From: Toxotes chatareus
Taxonomy: Eukaryota > Chordata > Actinopteri > Toxotidae
Direction: 5' to 3'
NCBI GenBank assembly: GCA_016801885.1
Contig: JAFBJY010000293.1
Coordinates: forward strand, 1 to 64,000
DNA: 64,000 nt
Of this stretch, positions 64,000-64,000 are shown in pieces. Numbering within the stretch: position 1 is the stretch's first letter; each line of letters begins with the position of its first letter. The notes under the pieces were generated by a model. It had not been told where the DNA came from, did not search any database, and saw nothing but the letters and a program-made list of their open reading frames with translations. The translations under genes and the position numbers were made by a program.

Positions 64000-64000
64000 G

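Overview
This looks like a piece of a fish (teleost-type) nuclear genome, assembled from noisy long reads with uneven polishing. Signs are short introns, abundant CA/GA microsatellites, a Tc1/mariner relic of the fish type, and a vertebrate intron-exon gene. No prokaryotic gene organisation, rRNA, tRNA or CRISPR was seen.

Layout: (1) 1-17,140 is one continuous tandem satellite with a unit of about 74 bp, roughly 230 copies. (2) 17,141-24,700 is AT-rich, poorly polished sequence with no recognisable gene; its right end should hold the 3' UTR of the gene that follows. (3) 24,700-53,350 carries, on the minus strand, the coding exons of grb10 (growth factor receptor-bound protein 10, Grb7/10/14 adaptor family). 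Fifteen exons were found by homology read by eye: N-terminal region with the PNPFPEL motif, RA domain, PH domain, BPS region and SH2 domain, in the expected order. Almost every exon holds single-base indels, so no reading frame spans more than part of an exon; splice sites and exon order are mostly intact, which points to consensus errors and not to a pseudogene. (4) 53,800-62,130 is dominated by homopolymer runs and looks like a failed consensus. (5) 62,130-64,000 is normal-looking sequence without a recognised gene.

The grb10 product is a cytoplasmic adaptor. RA and PH domains bring it to membranes and small GTPases, while the BPS and SH2 domains bind activated insulin/IGF-1 receptors and restrain signalling. 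Within its introns I also flag two candidate microexons, a possible internal alternative first exon, one further cryptic-exon candidate and a Tc1 remnant. All exon calls come from remembered family motifs and splice signals; no alignment was run.
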